Made by a program: the position numbers and the translations under genes. Below the pieces are notes generated by a model, which was not told where the DNA came from, ran no database searches, and was given only the letters and a program-made list of their open reading frames with translations. DNA of 64,000 nucleotides, from the NCBI RefSeq assembly GCF_001550135.1, contig NZ_LRUE01000012.1:1-64000 (forward strand). Direction: 5' to 3'. This DNA is from Pseudoalteromonas shioyasakiensis. GTDB taxonomy: Bacteria > Pseudomonadota > Gammaproteobacteria > Enterobacterales > Alteromonadaceae. Positions 27,771 through 36,380 of this stretch are shown here, in pieces. Within the stretch, counting starts at the first letter, position 1. Every line of letters begins with the position of its first letter.

Positions 27771-27786
27771 TGGCTTGAACTGTGCA
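27771..27786 (+). promoter_or_regulatory. Sigma-54 promoter for nnrS-hmp
   Basis: TGGCTTGAACTGTGCA has the invariant GG and GC of the -24/-12 elements separated by ten bases. It is 33 bases before the nnrS start and downstream of two NorR-like boxes. Confidence 0.75.
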
Positions 27787-27818
27787 ATAGCTGGGGAAAT
27801 TAAACGCTGAGAGCACGA

Positions 27819-29051
27819 ATGAAAGTCATTAATTTAACTGAACCTATGCCAACTAAGATCAAATTTTATCAACTCAGCCAGTGGCCGTTATGGGCATTAG
27901 CATTTCGGCCTTTTTTCTTGGCGGCAGGTGCCTTAGCTGTATTTGCTATGAGTTACTGGTTTTTAATCTTGGCGGGCTATGCACAGTGGCACCTAACAAT
28001 GCCCGCAACGCTTTGGCATGCTCACGAAATGCTGTTTGGTTTTGCGGGCGTGGTTGCCATGGGCTTTTTGCTCACCGCCGCACAAACTTGGACAGGTGTG
28101 GCGAGTGTAAGTGGTATTAAACTTTGTTTGCTTAGCATGATTTGGCTTGCTGCAAGGCTTAGTTTTTTTATTGAGATTGCAGGGTTCGAGCAGCTAAACC
28201 TTTATATTGTTAGTGCGCTACAACTCGTTTGGTGGCTAGCTGGAATTATTATTCTAGCTGACATGCTGATACAGGCAAAAAGCAGCCATAACTACTTATT
28301 TGTTGTCATCGCATCTTTGCTCTGTGCGCTCAATGTGATTTTTTTGAGCTTAGTTGTACTTAATAAAATGTCGCTGGCACTGGGGGTTGTTGATACCGCT
28401 GTACTTATCATGACACTGCTAGTTGGTGTTGTGGCTGGGCGAGTTGTGCCATTTTTTACCGCGCGCGGCCTTAACCTAAGTGAACAAGTTAGAACCCCCA
28501 AGCTCGATAAATTAGTCGTATTTAGCTCATTTTTCGCCATTGCGTGGTTTTTTATGAGTCAGCTATTTTTTAGCGCAATGAGCACCGGTTGGGTTTTTGC
28601 TTGGCTTGCTTGTTTACATTCAGCCCGGTGTGTTTTGTGGTGGCATAAAGGCATTCTAAAAGTGCCTTTGCTATGGTCATTACATGTGGCTTATTGGGCT
28701 TTATCTGTGGGTTTAATACTCATCGCGCTGAGTTATTTCAGCTCTATTATCTTATTCAAAGATGCGCTTCATCTGATCACTGTTGGCACCATAGGTGTGA
28801 TGATCATCGCCATGATGGTACGTGTCTCTCATGGTCACACTGGGCGCGCATTACAAGCCCCTGCGTACATTAGTTTGGCATTTGTACTCATTGTGATAGC
28901 TGCCATTGTACGTTCGTTACTTCCCGTTTATTTAGGTCATCACCTTGCATGGCAGTTAAGTGCGTTGCTGTGGGTTGCTGGCTTTAGCTTATTTTTATTT
29001 CATTGTGCGCCCATCTTAGTGAATCGTCGTGTTGATGGTCGCCGCGGTTAA
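27819..29051 (+). CDS. nnrS: NnrS family membrane protein
   Basis: A 410-residue polytopic membrane protein with about 12 hydrophobic segments. The N-terminal ALAFRPFFLAAGALAVFAM, then LWHAHEMLFGFAGVVAMGFLLTAAQTWTG, ARLSFF and VGVVAGRVVPFFTARGL are NnrS hallmarks; conserved histidines probably bind heme or metal. NnrS proteins protect against nitric oxide stress, reported to act on dinitrosyl iron complexes. It starts at 27819; an internal Met (27846) is an alternative. It is 20 bases before hmp and downstream of the NorR-type promoter, so both form a NO-response operon. Confidence 0.92.
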   Translation: MKVINLTEPMPTKIKFYQLSQWPLWALAFRPFFLAAGALAVFAMSYWFLILAGYAQWHLTMPATLWHAHEMLFGFAGVVAMGFLLTAAQTWTGVASVSGIKLCLLSMIWLAARLSFFIEIAGFEQLNLYIVSALQLVWWLAGIIILADMLIQAKSSHNYLFVVIASLLCALNVIFLSLVVLNKMSLALGVVDTAVLIMTLLVGVVAGRVVPFFTARGLNLSEQVRTPKLDKLVVFSSFFAIAWFFMSQLFFSAMSTGWVFAWLACLHSARCVLWWHKGILKVPLLWSLHVAYWALSVGLILIALSYFSSIILFKDALHLITVGTIGVMIIAMMVRVSHGHTGRALQAPAYISLAFVLIVIAAIVRSLLPVYLGHHLAWQLSALLWVAGFSLFLFHCAPILVNRRVDGRRG

Positions 29052-29071
29052 TCTCTCCAATAGGAAAAACT

Positions 29072-30235
29072 ATGTTATCTGAAAAAACGATCCAGATTGT
29101 TAAAAGTACTTTGCCGTTGCTTGCACAAGCAGGCCCTCAAGTGACTGAGTATTTTTATGATCGTATGTTTAGCTACAACCCAGAGCTTAAAAATATTTTT
29201 AATATGACACATCAGCAATCGGGCTCTCAGCAATTTGCGCTGTTTAATGCCTTAGCTGCCTACGCGGCAAATATTGATAACTTGGCAGTGTTAAAAGATG
29301 CGCTTGCGCGCATTAATCATAAACACACCAGTTACCATATTTTGCCAGAGCATTATCCTATTGTTGGTGGGCATTTGATTGCGACTTTAAAAGAGTTATT
29401 GCCAGAACAATTTACCCCTGAGGTTGAGTATGCATGGCGTGAAGCTTATTCGTTATTAGCTGATGTATGTATTAATGAGGAGATGTCGCTATATCAAAAA
29501 ACCAAAAAGGCGCCGGGAGGATGGTTTGGTACCCGTACTTTCACTATTACAGAAAAACGTATGGAGTCATCGCAAATTTGTAGTTTCACATTAACGCCTG
29601 CCGATGCAAAGCCTGTTGTGGCGTATTTACCGGGCCAATATTTAGGGATTAAAGTAACGCCTGCAAACAGTGATTTAACGCAAGTGAGGCAATACTCTTT
29701 ATCGCAGCAAAGTAATAGTTGTAATTACCGTATTAGCGTGAAAAAAGAAGGCTTGGTATCTAACTACCTACATAGCTTAAGTGAGGGGGATGAGGTAGAA
29801 ATTTACCCACCCGCAGGCGACTTTGTGCTTCGCGAAATTGACTCGCCTGTTGTATTGATTTCAGCGGGAGTTGGTCAAACCCCGATGATGGCGATGCTCG
29901 AAACACTATTAAGTAATCAACCTAATCAGCCAATTCATTACCTGCATGCTTGCGACAGTGAAACGCAGTTTGCCTTTAAAGAGTACTTATTTAAGCAACA
30001 GCAAGCGCACGCTTCATTACATTGTGTTACCTGGTTTAAAGATGGCAAGGGGGGCGATTTTGCGGGCTTAATGGATGTAAACCACGTCGCTGACAGCTTA
30101 CCAATAAGCAAAGGTGACTTTTACCTGTGTGGCCCAATCGCATTTATGGCAATGATAAAAGAGCAACTACTAGGTATTGGGGTTGCAAGTGAACGCATTC
30201 ATTATGAGGTGTTTGGCCCTCACCAAAGCCTATGA
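29072..30235 (+). CDS. hmp: Flavohemoprotein, nitric oxide dioxygenase
   Basis: A 387-residue cytoplasmic enzyme that uses O2 and NAD(P)H to turn NO into nitrate. The N-terminal globin domain (1-140) has PQVTEYFYDRMFSYNPELKNIFNMTHQQSGSQQFAL and the proximal heme His in RINHKHTSYHI. The FAD domain (about 150-255) has LPGQYLGIKV and VRQYSLSQQ. The NAD domain (about 260-387) has VVLISAGVGQTPMMAMLETLL and DFYLCGPIAFM. It is the second gene of the nnrS-hmp operon, ends before a good terminator, and is likely NorR/sigma-54 controlled. Confidence 0.96.
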   Translation: MLSEKTIQIVKSTLPLLAQAGPQVTEYFYDRMFSYNPELKNIFNMTHQQSGSQQFALFNALAAYAANIDNLAVLKDALARINHKHTSYHILPEHYPIVGGHLIATLKELLPEQFTPEVEYAWREAYSLLADVCINEEMSLYQKTKKAPGGWFGTRTFTITEKRMESSQICSFTLTPADAKPVVAYLPGQYLGIKVTPANSDLTQVRQYSLSQQSNSCNYRISVKKEGLVSNYLHSLSEGDEVEIYPPAGDFVLREIDSPVVLISAGVGQTPMMAMLETLLSNQPNQPIHYLHACDSETQFAFKEYLFKQQQAHASLHCVTWFKDGKGGDFAGLMDVNHVADSLPISKGDFYLCGPIAFMAMIKEQLLGIGVASERIHYEVFGPHQSL

Positions 30236-30238
30236 TGT

Positions 30239-30268
30239 AAAAGGCGCAGCCTAAGCTGCGCCTTTTGT
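30239..30268 (+). terminator. Terminator after hmp
   Basis: AAGGCGCAGC, CTAA and GCTGCGCCTT form a 10-bp stem flanked by A and T runs, between convergent hmp and a small lipoprotein gene. Confidence 0.9.
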
Positions 30269-30642
30269 TAGTTAACTTCGCACTCTACATTAGGAAGTGG
30301 AATACGGAGCTCTTTTTTGGGGTAGTAAAGCAGGCATTGCTCACCTGCTTTTTGCAACACAAACTTCTCAGAAGGAATTGAATGGGCACCCATAATTGGC
30401 AGGCCATCAGGCCCTTTGTTGGTGCCGTGGTCAATCAGTAACTCTGCGCTTTTAGTAAACACATCATCGGCTAAGGTGACCAGTGCACCGCCCTTAGCAG
30501 ACTGAATAGCCTGCTGTATATCAGTAATCACTCCCGGGTTTACCCGAACAAGCGTAGCATCTTGCGGTTGCTCTGCTTGAGTACTTTTACAGCCTGCTAT
30601 GCTTGCCAGTAAGGTGCAGGTTAAGAACAGTGCTTTATTCAT
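30268..30642 (-). CDS. Small lipoprotein of unknown function
   Basis: A protein of about 124 residues with a lipoprotein signal (MNKALFLTCTLLASIAGC, Cys 18). The mature part (DATLVRVNPGVITDIQQAIQSAKGGALVTLADDVFTKSAELLIDHGTNKGPDGLPIMGAH, ending LPNVECEVN) has a compact beta-rich look with two later cysteines. No family is recognised. Its start overlaps the end of the S41 protease gene by 8 bases, so the pair is probably coupled and may work together in the envelope. Confidence 0.65.
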   Translation of the reverse strand: MNKALFLTCTLLASIAGCKSTQAEQPQDATLVRVNPGVITDIQQAIQSAKGGALVTLADDVFTKSAELLIDHGTNKGPDGLPIMGAHSIPSEKFVLQKAGEQCLLYYPKKELRIPLPNVECEVN

Positions 30643-32257
30643 TATCACCTTCCTTAGCTGGTAGCGGACGGGTTAAATCCATATTATTTTTGTAAAGTGT
30701 AGTATTAGCTTTTAGCGCAATACCAGCTTCATCAGCAGCATAAGATGAGGTTGTCGCTTGCTTAGCTGTGGCACTTTGCGTTACCACTGGGCAACTATCA
30801 TTCTCAATATGATAAAGCGCTGCACTCAGAAGTGTTTCATCACTATCACCTAACTGGTGGTTAAAGTCGTCATCGAGTTCACAGCCTTTTACATCTGCAT
30901 CGAATTGCGGTGAAGGAGTTGGTACTAAGCCGTCAGAGTATTCGCCAAAGCCTTTGTAATTCACACCCGTTAGCTGAATGGTGTAGTAAGTGGTTGCACA
31001 GTTATGCGTTGGGGTAAAACCATATGGTTTACCGCAGGTTTTACCACCTATTAAAATAACTTCAGTATCTATGCCTTTTAAGCCATTGATAAGTGCTTCT
31101 GATGCTGAACATGTATTATCAGTGCTGAGTACATAGACTTTCGATAAATTTAAGTCAGGTAGTGTGTTACCTGTTCCCTCGAAAGTAGAATAATCGACTT
31201 CAATATCAATAAACGGGTATGGGTCGCTCTCGGGCTGCTTGTCATTTTCAATGACTTGATAGTAAAAATAGTCACTCGTATTAGCTGGACCTGCAATCAT
31301 ATAGGCAAGTTGCGAAGAAAGCGCTAATAAACCACCGCCATTGTATCTAAGGTCGATCACAAGCTCGTCGATATTGTCGGTTTTGAACTTATTCACAGCA
31401 CTTATCAGCTCAGGCTGAGCAATACTTATATGGCTGTTAAACTGCATGTAGCCAACTTTAGTGCCATCTCCTGTGGTAATAGTATCGACATTTTGTACAG
31501 GTGTTTGGGTTATATTACCTGCGATTAGAGTAAACGATTTTTCGGTGCCATCATTACTGCGTACAACAAAATTGTGCGAGTCGCCAGCTGTCGGCCCAAA
31601 TAGCGCTTCATTTAGAATATCTACGCCTTGTTGAGTATTAGTGTCAATGCTGACGTCGTCGACCATTAAAATAGTATCACCGCGTTGTAAGCCTGCATTT
31701 GCAGCTGGTGAGTCACTCTCTAAATAGGCTACACGTAACTCTCGTGGCGGAACATTACTGATAAATGCCCAATTGATACCATAGCCAGAAACCACACCTG
31801 ATTGCGACTCTTGAAAATACTCTTCTGTTGGCCTGCTGAAATGGAATTGATCTTTATAAGCACCAGAATCTGTTTTTTCGAAGGTTTTTAATTGATCAAA
31901 GTAAGCGGCGACAGAGCTGAAGTTAGCTGGGTCATTGTCTTCTATTTCATCGTACCAAAGATAGGTTTCGTCACTCCATGAACGTAGCCACATCTTCTCA
32001 GTAAACTCAGAGCCTGCTGTATCTGGGTAAGGTTGATTATCGTTATATGGATCATTGCCAGTTCGCGGTACAGTGCATTGATCTTTAAATTCGCTTGATG
32101 GATCAAAGACACCAGCCGTCCAAGTGGGTTCAGAAGTTGTTGGTGGTGGATTCGTGGTATCGGTATTGCTCGATGAGCCACCACCGCCGCAGCCAGATAA
32201 AGAAATGCCTGAAGCCGCTAAGAAGACAGCTAAAGCGAGTTTGTTATTTTTAAACAT
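30635..32257 (-). CDS. S41 family (C-terminal processing-like) peptidase lipoprotein
   Basis: A 540-residue lipoprotein. The signal ends SGISLSGC followed by a glycine-serine-rich linker (GGGGSSSNTD). A short N-terminal domain (WSDETYLWYDEI, typical of S41) precedes a PDZ domain (about 175-250: RVAYLESDSPAANAGLQRGDTILMVDDV) and the S41 catalytic domain (about 265-430). That domain has VGYMQFNSHI, ELVIDLRYNGGGLLALSSQLAYMIAG, the catalytic Ser region STDNTCSASEALINGLKG and the Lys region LIGGKTCGKPYGF. It cleaves proteins at exposed C-termini in the envelope. Paired cysteines suggest disulfides. The small downstream lipoprotein overlaps it. Confidence 0.9.
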   Translation of the reverse strand: MFKNNKLALAVFLAASGISLSGCGGGGSSSNTDTTNPPPTTSEPTWTAGVFDPSSEFKDQCTVPRTGNDPYNDNQPYPDTAGSEFTEKMWLRSWSDETYLWYDEIEDNDPANFSSVAAYFDQLKTFEKTDSGAYKDQFHFSRPTEEYFQESQSGVVSGYGINWAFISNVPPRELRVAYLESDSPAANAGLQRGDTILMVDDVSIDTNTQQGVDILNEALFGPTAGDSHNFVVRSNDGTEKSFTLIAGNITQTPVQNVDTITTGDGTKVGYMQFNSHISIAQPELISAVNKFKTDNIDELVIDLRYNGGGLLALSSQLAYMIAGPANTSDYFYYQVIENDKQPESDPYPFIDIEVDYSTFEGTGNTLPDLNLSKVYVLSTDNTCSASEALINGLKGIDTEVILIGGKTCGKPYGFTPTHNCATTYYTIQLTGVNYKGFGEYSDGLVPTPSPQFDADVKGCELDDDFNHQLGDSDETLLSAALYHIENDSCPVVTQSATAKQATTSSYAADEAGIALKANTTLYKNNMDLTRPLPAKEGDNE

Positions 32258-32356
32258 GGTGCTTCCTTTCTTATATAAATTGTTTAAAAACTAACAATTA
32301 CTTAATCTGAAAGCAATAAATTATAGCGTCTGAAATGTAAACGAATGTGCTGCTAG

Positions 32357-33019
32357 TTATAAAGACTTACGATTGCTAATTTCAGCTATTTCAAGCTTTT
32401 GCCACGATTCAAATAATTTACGTTGTTTATCAGATATTTTTAAGCCATAGGTTTTTTGCATATAAAAATAGGTATCGGCTATTTGCTTTCTTGCATAAAT
32501 GGGTGGCTCAAATACGCGTTGCTTAAAATCGATTTTTACGGGACATGCTCCGTAACTTGCACTTGATGTTGACACCATACCGTAGCGAAAGTTTGAACGG
32601 TCAGCATTGATCTCGCCTATAGCGGGGGCAAGGTTATTAATGTCAGCTTCCATTTGACGAAACTTTTCACTGACCTTTTTACAGTTTTTGCGACCGCCAT
32701 CCTGCCAGCATTGTAATTGATGACCAAACTCCCAGGCAGGCACAATGTGCTCCCACTCTATTCTTTTTGCGCGAGCATTCTCTTTTCCTGAACGGGTGAC
32801 AGAGTTTCTAGGAATATAGCCACACGCATCAGGGTCTGGCACAAGTTTTTTACCTTGGCGCTTGATATCGCAACCACAATATAAGCTTTTACTATTGCTT
32901 GGTAGATTCTTAATTAAATGCTTTTTGGTACTGTAAAAGCTCGAAAACTCTTTAGCGGATATAGGAAAAGTGAAAATAAAACAAAGGGCTAAGTATAGAA
33001 ATAAACGCATATCCATCAC
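32357..33019 (-). CDS. endA: Endonuclease I family secreted nuclease
   Basis: A 220-residue protein with a signal peptide (MRLFLYLALCFIFTFPISA; ATG alternatives at 33019, 33016 and 33010). The mature enzyme has the conserved start YSTKKHLIKNLPSNSKSLYCGCDI, the active-site HNH-like/beta-beta-alpha-metal motif RIEWEHIVPAWEFG (catalytic His), then INNLAPAIGEINADRSNFRYGMV (metal Asn) and the C-terminal RKQIADTYFYMQKTYG. Cysteines match the disulfides of Vvn/EndA enzymes. It cleaves DNA and RNA in the periplasm or outside the cell, probably for nutrient use or clearing incoming DNA. Confidence 0.92.
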   Translation of the reverse strand: MMDMRLFLYLALCFIFTFPISAKEFSSFYSTKKHLIKNLPSNSKSLYCGCDIKRQGKKLVPDPDACGYIPRNSVTRSGKENARAKRIEWEHIVPAWEFGHQLQCWQDGGRKNCKKVSEKFRQMEADINNLAPAIGEINADRSNFRYGMVSTSSASYGACPVKIDFKQRVFEPPIYARKQIADTYFYMQKTYGLKISDKQRKLFESWQKLEIAEISNRKSL

Positions 33020-33126
33020 ATCAGTGAACTACAGGAACAGCTATTCTAGAGCGACTATTCTAAAAAGGAAAAGTTTTTCAACTCAGCTATAGTTGTTAGG
33101 CCGTTTTTATTAAAGGAATTACAACC

Positions 33127-33480
33127 ATGTTATTAGGTGCTTTTTCTGTAAGTCTAAATGTAAAAGATATTCGTGCTTCAAAGCAGTTTTATGAAAAGCT
33201 AGGTTTCAAAGAGTTTGCTGGGGAGATAGAGCAGCATTGGCTAATTATGAAAAACGGTGAACATTTGATTGGTTTGTTTCAAGGTATGTTTGATAAAACC
33301 ATGCTGACCTTTAATCCTGGGTGGGATCAAAATGCCGAAGCTTTGGATGAATTTGCAACCTTTGAGCAATTAGCTGCACAATTTCAGCAACAAGGATTAG
33401 AAATACAAAAGGCCGGTGACGCGAGTTTTATTATCACCGACCCAGATGGCAATCCTATTTTGATTGACCAACACGTGTAG
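33127..33480 (+). CDS. VOC (glyoxalase-like) family protein
   Basis: A 117-residue, single VOC module pair. The N-terminus FSVSLNVKDIRASKQFYEKLGFKEF and C-terminus DASFIITDPDGNPILIDQHV are the characteristic betaalphabetabetabeta halves. The family covers glyoxalase, dioxygenase and resistance proteins; this member lacks clear specificity determinants. AAAGGAA lies upstream. Its 3' end overlaps the convergent PepSY gene by 26 bases. Confidence 0.85.
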   Translation: MLLGAFSVSLNVKDIRASKQFYEKLGFKEFAGEIEQHWLIMKNGEHLIGLFQGMFDKTMLTFNPGWDQNAEALDEFATFEQLAAQFQQQGLEIQKAGDASFIITDPDGNPILIDQHV

Positions 33481-34180
33481 CTGGCTTTTTACGTTTAATT
33501 CGAACGTTTTGTAGTAACAAGAGAACTCCTGTAATACAAAATAGTACGCTGGTGGCTGAGAAGCTGATGAGTAGTGGATTGTTAAAGTTCTCACGCTCAT
33601 CATAATCCATAATGTGTAGCATCCAGAAAAAGTCGAAAATGCGCCACAGGGTGCTGCGCACAGTTATAACTTTACCGGTTTGGCTATCTAAATATAAGGT
33701 TGTTGTTAACCAATCATCGAAGCTAATTTGCCAAACATTGGCTTTGTGACCGACTTCTCTAGGCCCTTTTGTTAATAACTGCGCTTGCGTTATTTTTGCG
33801 TCAATAAGCAGGTGAGCTTGCGCATTTTCAATGATTTGCGCTTTACTCGGTGCAGGCATTTTAGCACCTGTTCTGCCATCAAAAATAAACGTACCGCTAA
33901 AGGATGTAACTTCTATAATCGGGGTATTTAAAAAATGGCTATATTTAATACCCTCGATTTGCTCGAATTGCGCTGTTATTTTATCAATTGAAGCAGGGTA
34001 GTCCGACAATAAAAATGGGCTACTTAAACTGCGATTAGCCAGATGCTTACCATGCACTTTTTCAAGTGGTAATGAGCTCATTACCAGCCCACCTAAGAGC
34101 CAAAAAAAGATCTGCAAAGCAAGTAAGTAGCCAAGCCATTTATGCCCTTTACGAGCATACTTAAACAGGCGTTTATTCAT
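33455..34180 (-). CDS. PepSY-associated membrane protein
   Basis: A 241-residue protein with an N-terminal membrane helix (WLGYLLALQIFFWLLGGLVMS, about 15-36), a periplasmic region with two PepSY-like repeats (about 60-170, including IEVTSFSGTFIFDGRTGAKM and TTTLYLDSQTGKVITVRSTLWRIFDFFWMLHIMDY) and a C-terminal helix (ISFSATSVLFCITGVLLLLQ). The WRIFDFFWMLHIMDY segment with conserved His is found in PepSY_TM proteins linked to iron or flavin reductase systems. The exact function is unknown. It is convergent with the VOC gene. Confidence 0.8.
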   Translation of the reverse strand: MNKRLFKYARKGHKWLGYLLALQIFFWLLGGLVMSSLPLEKVHGKHLANRSLSSPFLLSDYPASIDKITAQFEQIEGIKYSHFLNTPIIEVTSFSGTFIFDGRTGAKMPAPSKAQIIENAQAHLLIDAKITQAQLLTKGPREVGHKANVWQISFDDWLTTTLYLDSQTGKVITVRSTLWRIFDFFWMLHIMDYDERENFNNPLLISFSATSVLFCITGVLLLLQNVRIKRKKPATRVGQSK

Positions 34181-34338
34181 TATTACCCCGTTATTATTGT
34201 TATGTGGGCGCTATTTTAGGTTGTTTAGCTAGATTGCCAATGCGGCATAATGTCGCATTAACTGTATTCTAGATTTGGTATATATACAAAACTGAGTTAA
34301 AGTTTCAGTCGATATCAATAGAGGGTAAAAACGAGAGT

Positions 34339-34719
34339 ATGTCGGAAATTCAATTTTTAAATGTAGATCTGGAGCTTGAGTCAAAGCACGATATAAGTGC
34401 GCTTGTTGCTGATTTGAAGAAAAACGCCATGGTTTTACATTATGACCAAGATGAATACCGCCAACTAGCACGTATTGAAGCAACCGCAGATATCAGCTCT
34501 CCAGATAAAGCAATTAACCAGCTTTGCGAGCTTATTGAGTCTTGCTCGCGCAATGCATTAAAACAGTGGTTATCGTGCTCAAAGCGTACATTTGATATAG
34601 GCTTTGAATCAGGTAATTCGCCTAAATGCTTTAACCAACCCCTGCATGCCGATACCTTGTTACGTATCTCTGCAATTGGCGCAGGGATTGAAATTACTAT
34701 TTATCCTGTTGAAAAATAG
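34339..34719 (+). CDS. Conserved hypothetical cytoplasmic protein
   Basis: A 126-residue soluble protein (MSEIQFLNVDLELESKHDISALVADL, ARIEATADISSPDKAINQLCELIESC, then FDIGFESGN and LLRISAIGAGIEITIYPVEK). The alternating strand and helix pattern, with FDIGFESG followed by LGA-type IEITIYP, faintly resembles DUF4279, a family sometimes seen as immunity proteins. No toxin gene is adjacent, so this is weak. It lies between two minus-strand genes and is probably transcribed alone. Confidence 0.55.
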   Translation: MSEIQFLNVDLELESKHDISALVADLKKNAMVLHYDQDEYRQLARIEATADISSPDKAINQLCELIESCSRNALKQWLSCSKRTFDIGFESGNSPKCFNQPLHADTLLRISAIGAGIEITIYPVEK

Positions 34720-34726
34720 CCAGAAT

Positions 34727-35164
34727 TTATCGCTCTACAACAGCTGCGGTCATTCTTGATACGCAGCAAAGCTCTCCTGCGGCATTGGTAATTTTTATAT
34801 CCCAAACAGAAGTTCGCTTACCTAAATGCAGCGGTCTCGCAGTTGCTGTTAACGTTCCTTTGCGTGACGCTTTCATGTGGTTGGCATTAATCTCTTGGCC
34901 AACAGCATAAAACTTATTGAAATCAACCACGAAATTGGCTGCATAGCTTGCCACTGTCTCTGCTAATACAACGTTTGCTCCGCCATGGACCATGCCCATA
35001 GGGTTATGATGCTCAGGAATAGCAGGCATGGTTGCCATTAAATAATCATCGCCAATTTCAGTTACCTCAATGCCCATAGTTTTCATTAAAGTGCCTTGAC
35101 CGGTAATCCCTTGTTCCAGCTCTTTGCAAAGCTCTAACGTGATTGGTTGGTGCCAAATACTCAT
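34727..35164 (-). CDS. PaaI-type hotdog-fold thioesterase
   Basis: A 145-residue hotdog-fold protein. The signature HHNPMGMVHGGANVVLAETVASYAANF has the catalytic Glu in the central helix; EINANHMKASRKGTLTATARPLHLGKRTSVWDIKITN completes the beta sheet. This pattern matches the YdiI/EntH group of acyl-CoA thioesterases, including 1,4-dihydroxy-2-naphthoyl-CoA hydrolase (MenI). Whether this copy serves menaquinone synthesis cannot be decided here. It is divergent from lexA. Confidence 0.85.
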   Translation of the reverse strand: MSIWHQPITLELCKELEQGITGQGTLMKTMGIEVTEIGDDYLMATMPAIPEHHNPMGMVHGGANVVLAETVASYAANFVVDFNKFYAVGQEINANHMKASRKGTLTATARPLHLGKRTSVWDIKITNAAGELCCVSRMTAAVVER

Positions 35165-35280
35165 TGTGTTTCCTTAGCCTGCTAATTAAAGCTAATACCT
35201 TATGGCATCTTTCGGTGTGGTTCAATGTTAGTTTTGTAGCAATATGATGGGGTTAATTTAAATTTGCGATTTTCAAATAA

Positions 35281-35296
35281 CTGTATATACTCACAG
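35281..35296. promoter_or_regulatory. LexA (SOS) box 1
   Basis: CTGTATATACTCACAG is a good CTGT-N8-ACAG operator 30 bases before the lexA start. It overlaps a likely -10 element TATACT (35286-35291), which lies 16 bases after TTGCGA (35264-35269), so binding would block the promoter. Confidence 0.92.
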
Positions 35297-35305
35297 TTAA
35301 ATGTA

Positions 35306-35321
35306 CTGTATGGAAAACCAG
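35306..35321. promoter_or_regulatory. LexA (SOS) box 2
   Basis: CTGTATGGAAAACCAG matches CTG-N10-CAG and ends four bases before the lexA ATG. It is 25 bases centre-to-centre from box 1. Two boxes before lexA is the usual autoregulatory arrangement in gammaproteobacteria. Confidence 0.88.
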
Positions 35322-35325
35322 TTGT

Positions 35326-35943
35326 ATGCGCCCATTAACTAAACGCCAATCGCAAATTTTAGAACTAATTAAAGTCTTTATTAAAGATACAGGCATGCCA
35401 CCTACGCGTGCTGAAATAGCTCAAACATTGGGTTTTAAAAGTGCCAACGCTGCTGAAGAACACCTAAAAGCACTGGCAAAAAAAGGCATGATCAAAATGA
35501 AGCCTGGGGCGAGTCGCGGTATTCAGTTAATTGAAGAAGATGAGCCAGAGCAACTAGGCTTACCTTTAATTGGCCGTGTTGCAGCCGGTGAACCTATTTT
35601 GGCGCAAGAGCATGTTGAAAGTCACTGCCAAGTTGATCCTTCATTATTTAAACCTGCTGCCGATTTCTTACTGCGTGTAAATGGTATGAGTATGAAAGAC
35701 ATTGGTATTATGGATGGCGATTTGCTTGCAGTACATAGAACACAAGTTGCTGAAAACGGGCAAGTAGTTGTAGCTCGAGTCGATGAAGATGTAACAGTTA
35801 AGCGTCTAGAAAAAGCGGGTCGCAAAGTACTTTTACACGCTGAGAACGAAGAGTTTTCGCCTATTGAGGTTGACCTTGAGCATGAGTCGTTCAACATCGA
35901 GGGGTTAGCGGTAGGTGTTATTCGTAACGCTGACTGGATGTAA
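35326..35943 (+). CDS. lexA: SOS repressor LexA
   Basis: A 205-residue repressor of DNA-damage genes. The N-terminal winged HTH (about 1-65: [45 protein letters not shown]) is followed by the S24 autoprotease domain. The self-cleavage site is Ala87-Gly88 in RVAAGEP, the nucleophile is Ser122 in VNGMSMKD and the general base Lys159 in DVTVKRLEK. RecA filaments trigger self-cleavage and derepression. Two LexA boxes precede it. Confidence 0.97.
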   Translation: MRPLTKRQSQILELIKVFIKDTGMPPTRAEIAQTLGFKSANAAEEHLKALAKKGMIKMKPGASRGIQLIEEDEPEQLGLPLIGRVAAGEPILAQEHVESHCQVDPSLFKPAADFLLRVNGMSMKDIGIMDGDLLAVHRTQVAENGQVVVARVDEDVTVKRLEKAGRKVLLHAENEEFSPIEVDLEHESFNIEGLAVGVIRNADWM

Positions 35944-36380
35944 ACGTTCCCAATTTGGTGCATTAAATTGACTCAATTTGGTGCGCCACTGAAATTTTAC
36001 TACTTAATTAGGATTTGTGAATCCTTACTCTTCATTTAAAGCCTTATATAGCGCAGTTTTCCTCTCTTTTTATATTTCGTTCTTACTCCTAAACATTAAA
36101 TAAAGCGCTGATTATAGTTGTTATTTCTGCACCAAAATAAACATTTATTATCATTAAAACTTGCTTATTGGTCATTTTTTAACTAATTGGTTAATACACT
36201 GTATTAACACCTAATTAATAAAAAGACACAAAAATGTGCGAGGTGTTAGTCATGGGGTCGGTATCATAAGTGGGTCAAAATGATACGTAGTCGCTCTGAA
36301 CAATAAGAAAAACGAATGGGCACCTTGTTGTATCGCCTTTTCGCTTTGCGTCTTGCAATAGCATCTAAAGGAGCCGTCAC
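35944..36380. other. lexA-coxB intergenic region
   Basis: About 437 AT-rich bases with no gene that I can support. The 11-mer CAATTTGGTGC occurs twice just after lexA (near 35950 and 35974), and AGGATT-TGTG-AATCCT makes a small hairpin near 36011. The coxB promoter is expected in the second half, but no strong consensus was identified. No tRNA-like fold was seen. Confidence 0.5.

Noticed and set aside
35944..36380. tRNA or small gene in the lexA-coxB gap
   Set aside because: No cloverleaf elements, no ribosome site with a plausible frame, and no strong terminator were found.
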